This document shows, one piece after another, positions 61,167 to 64,000 of a stretch of 64,000 bases of DNA. The notes below the pieces were generated by a model that saw nothing but the letters and a program-made list of their open reading frames with translations, was not told the origin of the DNA and did no database searches. This stretch comes from Thalassotalea_F euphylliae (lineage in GTDB: Bacteria; Pseudomonadota; Gammaproteobacteria; Enterobacterales; Alteromonadaceae), in the NCBI RefSeq assembly GCF_042682785.1, contig NZ_JBHUIB010000012.1, positions 124,001 through 188,000 of the forward strand, given 5' to 3'. Position 1 is the stretch's first letter; the number at the start of each line of letters is the position of its first letter. A program made the position numbers and the translations under genes.

Positions 61167-62624
61167 ATGAAAGTACTTGATCGCAAAGCACCTGATTTTT
61201 TGTATCAACAAATTGTTGATTTCATTGAAAAACAGCAAAGAGATGGCTTGTTGAAACCAGGAGATAAACTCCCAAGTTTGCGGAAATTAAGCAAACAATT
61301 AGAGATCAGTGTACCAACTGTTAAGCAAGCTTATGTTGAGCTAGAGCGACAAGGTCGTGTCTGTGCTCGGCCACAATCAGGCTACTATTTGAAAGCGCAG
61401 CAAGCACGAACGTTGCAACCAAGACCCAACAAGTGGGCAGGTGCAAAACCTGTGGAAGTAAAATGCCGCAGTTTGATCGAACAAGTCTATGATGCAGTCC
61501 ATTTACCAGACACAGTCGCTTTGGGTATTTCAAACCCTGTACACACGCATCCACCAGATAAAGCATTAGCGCGTTTGATGCGTTCGGTAATCAGTCGAGT
61601 TGCCGAGAAAGCGGTAAGTTATGGACCGTCCAATGGCTGTCCTAAGTTACGGATGCAATTAGCGTTTCGTTATCAAGAACAAGGTGTTGCGGTAAATTAT
61701 CAAGACATGGTGATAACTAACGGCGCTCAAGAAGCATTGTCGATAGCGCTGCAATGTGTAGCGGAAAAAGGTGATGTTATTGCCATAGAATCGCCATGTT
61801 TCTTTGGTTTAATAGAACTGATAGAAAGTTTGGGTATGAAAGCGTTAGAGGTGTATACCTGCACAGAAGACGGTGTCAGTCTGTCGGAGCTCGAAAAAAC
61901 GCTGCAACAATACAATGTAAAAGCGTGTATGTTTTCTACGGCTATCAATAACCCGTTAGGCTCATTGATGACGGAAGAAAAGCGTCAGAGCTTAGTTGCT
62001 ATGCTTGAGAAACATAATATTCCCTTGATTGAAGATGATGCATACGGTGATTTGTATTTTGAAGGGGTAAGACCGAAGCCAGCGCAACTTTATTCTGAAA
62101 AAGGTTTAGTATTAACGTGTTCTTCGTTTTCTAAAACCGCAGCGCCTGGCTATCGTATTGGCTGGTTAATCCCTGGAAAATATGAAGAGCAAGCGAAACG
62201 AATTAAACGTGCGCAATCATGCTCTACACCTATGTTGCAGCAATGGACACTCACTGAATATTTGCTGACAGGTGAATATGACCGTCACCTTACGGTGCTG
62301 CGCAAAAAGCTGATATACAACAGTGAACGTATGCGCGCGCTGATAGCGGAGCATTTCCCCAGTGAAGTGTGTATTTCAAAACCGAAAGGTGGCAGCGTGC
62401 TTTGGGTAAGGTGCCGTTCGCATGTAGATACGGGCGACTTTTTTCAAGAAGCGATTGCGCAAGGTGTTAGTTTTGCACCGGGCCGAACGTTCTCGCCATC
62501 AGGTAAGTACAAAAATTATATGCGTATCAGCTTTGGCGTGCAGTGGTGTGAAAGAGTGGAAGAAGCCATTAAAACGTTAGGGCAGCTCGCCTTCAAATAT
62601 CAAGAACAAGCACTTAGTGCATAA
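61167..62624 (+). CDS. MocR/PdxR-type regulator (GntR DNA-binding plus aminotransferase domain)
   Basis: A 485-residue fusion. The N-terminal GntR winged helix spans residues 1-75 ('LPSLRKLSKQLEISVPTVKQ'). The rest is a fold-type I aminotransferase domain with 'NGAQEALSIAL', 'EDDAYGDLYF' and the PLP-lysine segment 'CSSFSKTAAPGYRIGW'. MocR proteins bind PLP or a PLP-amine adduct and usually regulate a neighbouring gene. The divergent EamA transporter is the likely target. Confidence 0.92.
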   Translation: MKVLDRKAPDFLYQQIVDFIEKQQRDGLLKPGDKLPSLRKLSKQLEISVPTVKQAYVELERQGRVCARPQSGYYLKAQQARTLQPRPNKWAGAKPVEVKCRSLIEQVYDAVHLPDTVALGISNPVHTHPPDKALARLMRSVISRVAEKAVSYGPSNGCPKLRMQLAFRYQEQGVAVNYQDMVITNGAQEALSIALQCVAEKGDVIAIESPCFFGLIELIESLGMKALEVYTCTEDGVSLSELEKTLQQYNVKACMFSTAINNPLGSLMTEEKRQSLVAMLEKHNIPLIEDDAYGDLYFEGVRPKPAQLYSEKGLVLTCSSFSKTAAPGYRIGWLIPGKYEEQAKRIKRAQSCSTPMLQQWTLTEYLLTGEYDRHLTVLRKKLIYNSERMRALIAEHFPSEVCISKPKGGSVLWVRCRSHVDTGDFFQEAIAQGVSFAPGRTFSPSGKYKNYMRISFGVQWCERVEEAIKTLGQLAFKYQEQALSA

Positions 62625-62664
62625 ATTTAGTGTATAAACGCCACACGGCAATACAGGAACTTTA

Positions 62665-63891
62665 GTGACAAAAACAGCGGCCCCAGTTTCGTTAGCTATT
62701 TTATTACCCGTTTTAGCTTCTATTATGGCGGTGTCTCCGCTCGCGATTGATTTATATTTGCCAGCGATGCCTGTCATTGCTGCTGAACTCTCGACCGATA
62801 TGTCGATGGTGCAAAATTCACTAAGTATCTACTTGGTGGGATATGCCTTAGGTCTTTTGTTTTTCGGGCCTCTTGCTGACAAGTACCCTAGACGTTACCT
62901 AGTGCTTACTGGGCTGATAGGTTTTATCGGCTTTACCTTTTTACTCTTGCTTTGTAAGAGTATCGAATCGTTTTTAGCGGTTCGTATGGCACAAGCATTT
63001 GTCAGCAGTGCAGCAACAGTCGTGGTGCCTGGTACTATTCGAGAATATTACGGCAAAGACACAGCCAAAGGGCTGTCTTATGTCAGTATGATCATGATGG
63101 TGGCACCTATGATTGCTCCGGCAATTGGCAGTGTATTTTTAACCATACATAGCTGGCAGGCTATTTTTATCGGATTGGCAGCCTACACCTGCATCGTAGT
63201 GGCGATGGTAGCGAAGGTTTTGCCCAACTCAACACAACTCTCGCGTCAGCAAGTCAGCTTTTTAGGGCGTTATAAAATCGTCCTTGGGCACAAAGGGGCA
63301 AGATTGGATCTGATTTCCTCAATGATGATTTCATTGGCGTTCTTTGCCTATATTACCGCTATTCCATTTGTCTACTTAACGGTGTTTAAGGTCAATGAAT
63401 TTTGGTTCTCTGTATTGTTTGCCATCAACGTATTGGCACTAATGACCGCCCATTTTATTAATTCTAGACTCGTGGTACGCAAAGGCTCTAGACGTATGTT
63501 GCAGTTTGGTTTGATGGTGTCGATTGTTAGCTCAAGCGCACTATTATTGGTTAATATGCTAGCGTTGCCTCTGGCTTATACAGTAGCAGCCGTTTTGCCG
63601 TTAATGGGCAGCATTTCTATGGTGGCGGTCAATGCAGATGCGTTGATTTTGCAGGAATTTGCCAAGCAGTCCGGTACAGCAACCGCTGTTATAGGTGTTT
63701 TACGATTTGGTGTCGGTGGTTTGGCTGGCCCTATTTTAGCGCTGGCATACGATGGCACGGCACTGCCGTTTAGTGCGCTAATGTGGTGTTCAGTGATAGT
63801 GGTGGTGATTTGTCAGCTACCCCATTTTATTGGCGCGAAACATAAACATAATAATAAACAACTAACAGATACACATGGAGATGTTTCATGA
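62665..63891 (+). CDS. Bcr/CflA-type MFS drug-resistance transporter
   Basis: A 408-residue, 12-span antiporter of the DHA1 family. 'DLYLPAMPVIAAEL' after TM1 and 'FFGPLADKYPRRYLVLTG' (motif A) are typical of Bcr/CflA exporters. The start is GTG 62665 with AGGAA upstream. It is 40 bases after the MocR gene, and its stop codon overlaps the start of elbB. The substrate is unknown. Confidence 0.88.
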   Translation: MTKTAAPVSLAILLPVLASIMAVSPLAIDLYLPAMPVIAAELSTDMSMVQNSLSIYLVGYALGLLFFGPLADKYPRRYLVLTGLIGFIGFTFLLLLCKSIESFLAVRMAQAFVSSAATVVVPGTIREYYGKDTAKGLSYVSMIMMVAPMIAPAIGSVFLTIHSWQAIFIGLAAYTCIVVAMVAKVLPNSTQLSRQQVSFLGRYKIVLGHKGARLDLISSMMISLAFFAYITAIPFVYLTVFKVNEFWFSVLFAINVLALMTAHFINSRLVVRKGSRRMLQFGLMVSIVSSSALLLVNMLALPLAYTVAAVLPLMGSISMVAVNADALILQEFAKQSGTATAVIGVLRFGVGGLAGPILALAYDGTALPFSALMWCSVIVVVICQLPHFIGAKHKHNNKQLTDTHGDVS

Positions 63892-64000
63892 AGAAAGTAG
63901 CCGTTATATTAGCAGGCTGTGGTGTTTTTGATGGTGCGGAAATTAATGAAGCCGTGCTTACCCTTTTACATATTGCTAAAGCAGGTGCCAGTTACCAATG
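63888..64000 (+). CDS. elbB: ElbB-like glyoxalase/amidotransferase-fold protein, 5' part only
   Basis: 37 codons reach the window edge: 'MKKVAVILAGCGVFDGAEIN' followed by 'EAVLTLLHIAKAGASYQ'. This matches the N-terminus of E. coli ElbB (MKKIGVILSGCGVYDGSEIH), a DJ-1/PfpI-type glyoxalase. It overlaps the MFS stop codon by four bases. The 3' part is outside the window. Confidence 0.85.
   Translation, partial: MKKVAVILAGCGVFDGAEINEAVLTLLHIAKAGASYQ

Noticed and set aside
1..64000. CRISPR arrays, tRNA/rRNA genes, prophage or insertion sequences
   Set aside because: I looked for repeated spacered units, cloverleaf-like intergenic sequence, transposase motifs and terminal repeats and found none.

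Overview
This is 64 kb of chromosome from a marine-type gammaproteobacterium, most likely an Alteromonadales member (Colwelliaceae/Alteromonadaceae-like). That placement is an inference. It rests on the moderate G+C, E. coli-like FadB/FadA and TopB, several TonB-dependent receptors, GlyGly-CTERM and PEP-CTERM-type sorting tails, a cyanide-insensitive-type bd oxidase, and both FadR-like and PsrA-like operators. I saw no rRNA, tRNA, CRISPR array, phage or insertion sequence.

Layout. 1-9 kb: a truncated symporter/histidine-kinase fusion, an MFS transporter with an HSL-type esterase, and the fadBA beta-oxidation operon. 9.7-22.3 kb: a catabolic locus held together by four copies of one palindrome, TCTTATATAAGA. 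22.4-30.5 kb: an enoyl-CoA isomerase with a FadR site, a decayed TonB-receptor tail, topoisomerase III, a periplasmic binding protein, and an M14 carboxypeptidase carrying a GlyGly-CTERM tail. 30.5-37.7 kb: a cobalamin region with two riboswitches (btuD-btuC-cobQ-cobO-btuF and btuB). 37.8-50.2 kb: mostly small accessory genes, including a lipoprotein with an exact 18-residue repeat, cydAB with a GbsR/MarR regulator, an exosortase-type surface protein, and an HxlR-DUF2147-FosA cluster. 50.4-52.2 kb: a PilZ-domain membrane protein paired with a probable cyclodipeptide synthase. 52.2-64 kb: Mn-dependent pyrophosphatase, fructose bisphosphatase, a metzincin protease with a ureohydrolase, an EamA exporter divergent from a MocR regulator, a Bcr/CflA transporter, and the start of elbB.

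The most interesting part is the 9.7-22.3 kb locus. The palindrome lies upstream of each of four transcription units: the gntR regulator; an aldo/keto reductase - TauD-like dioxygenase - putative sulfate exporter - glpD operon; a GH31 glycosidase - Na+/sugar symporter pair; and a TonB receptor. This is what a route for oxygen-dependent catabolism of a sulfonated or sulfated glycoside would need: uptake across both membranes, glycoside cleavage, oxidative release of sulfite or sulfate, aldehyde reduction, S export and glycerol-phosphate oxidation. Sulfoquinovosyl glycerol is the leading candidate substrate. The GH31 enzyme does not carry the full pocket signature of known sulfoquinovosidases, so either the substrate or the enzyme type may be new.

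The second candidate novelty is the PilZ plus cyclodipeptide-synthase-like pair. It would link cyclic-di-GMP sensing to tRNA-dependent dipeptide synthesis, if the by-eye family call holds.
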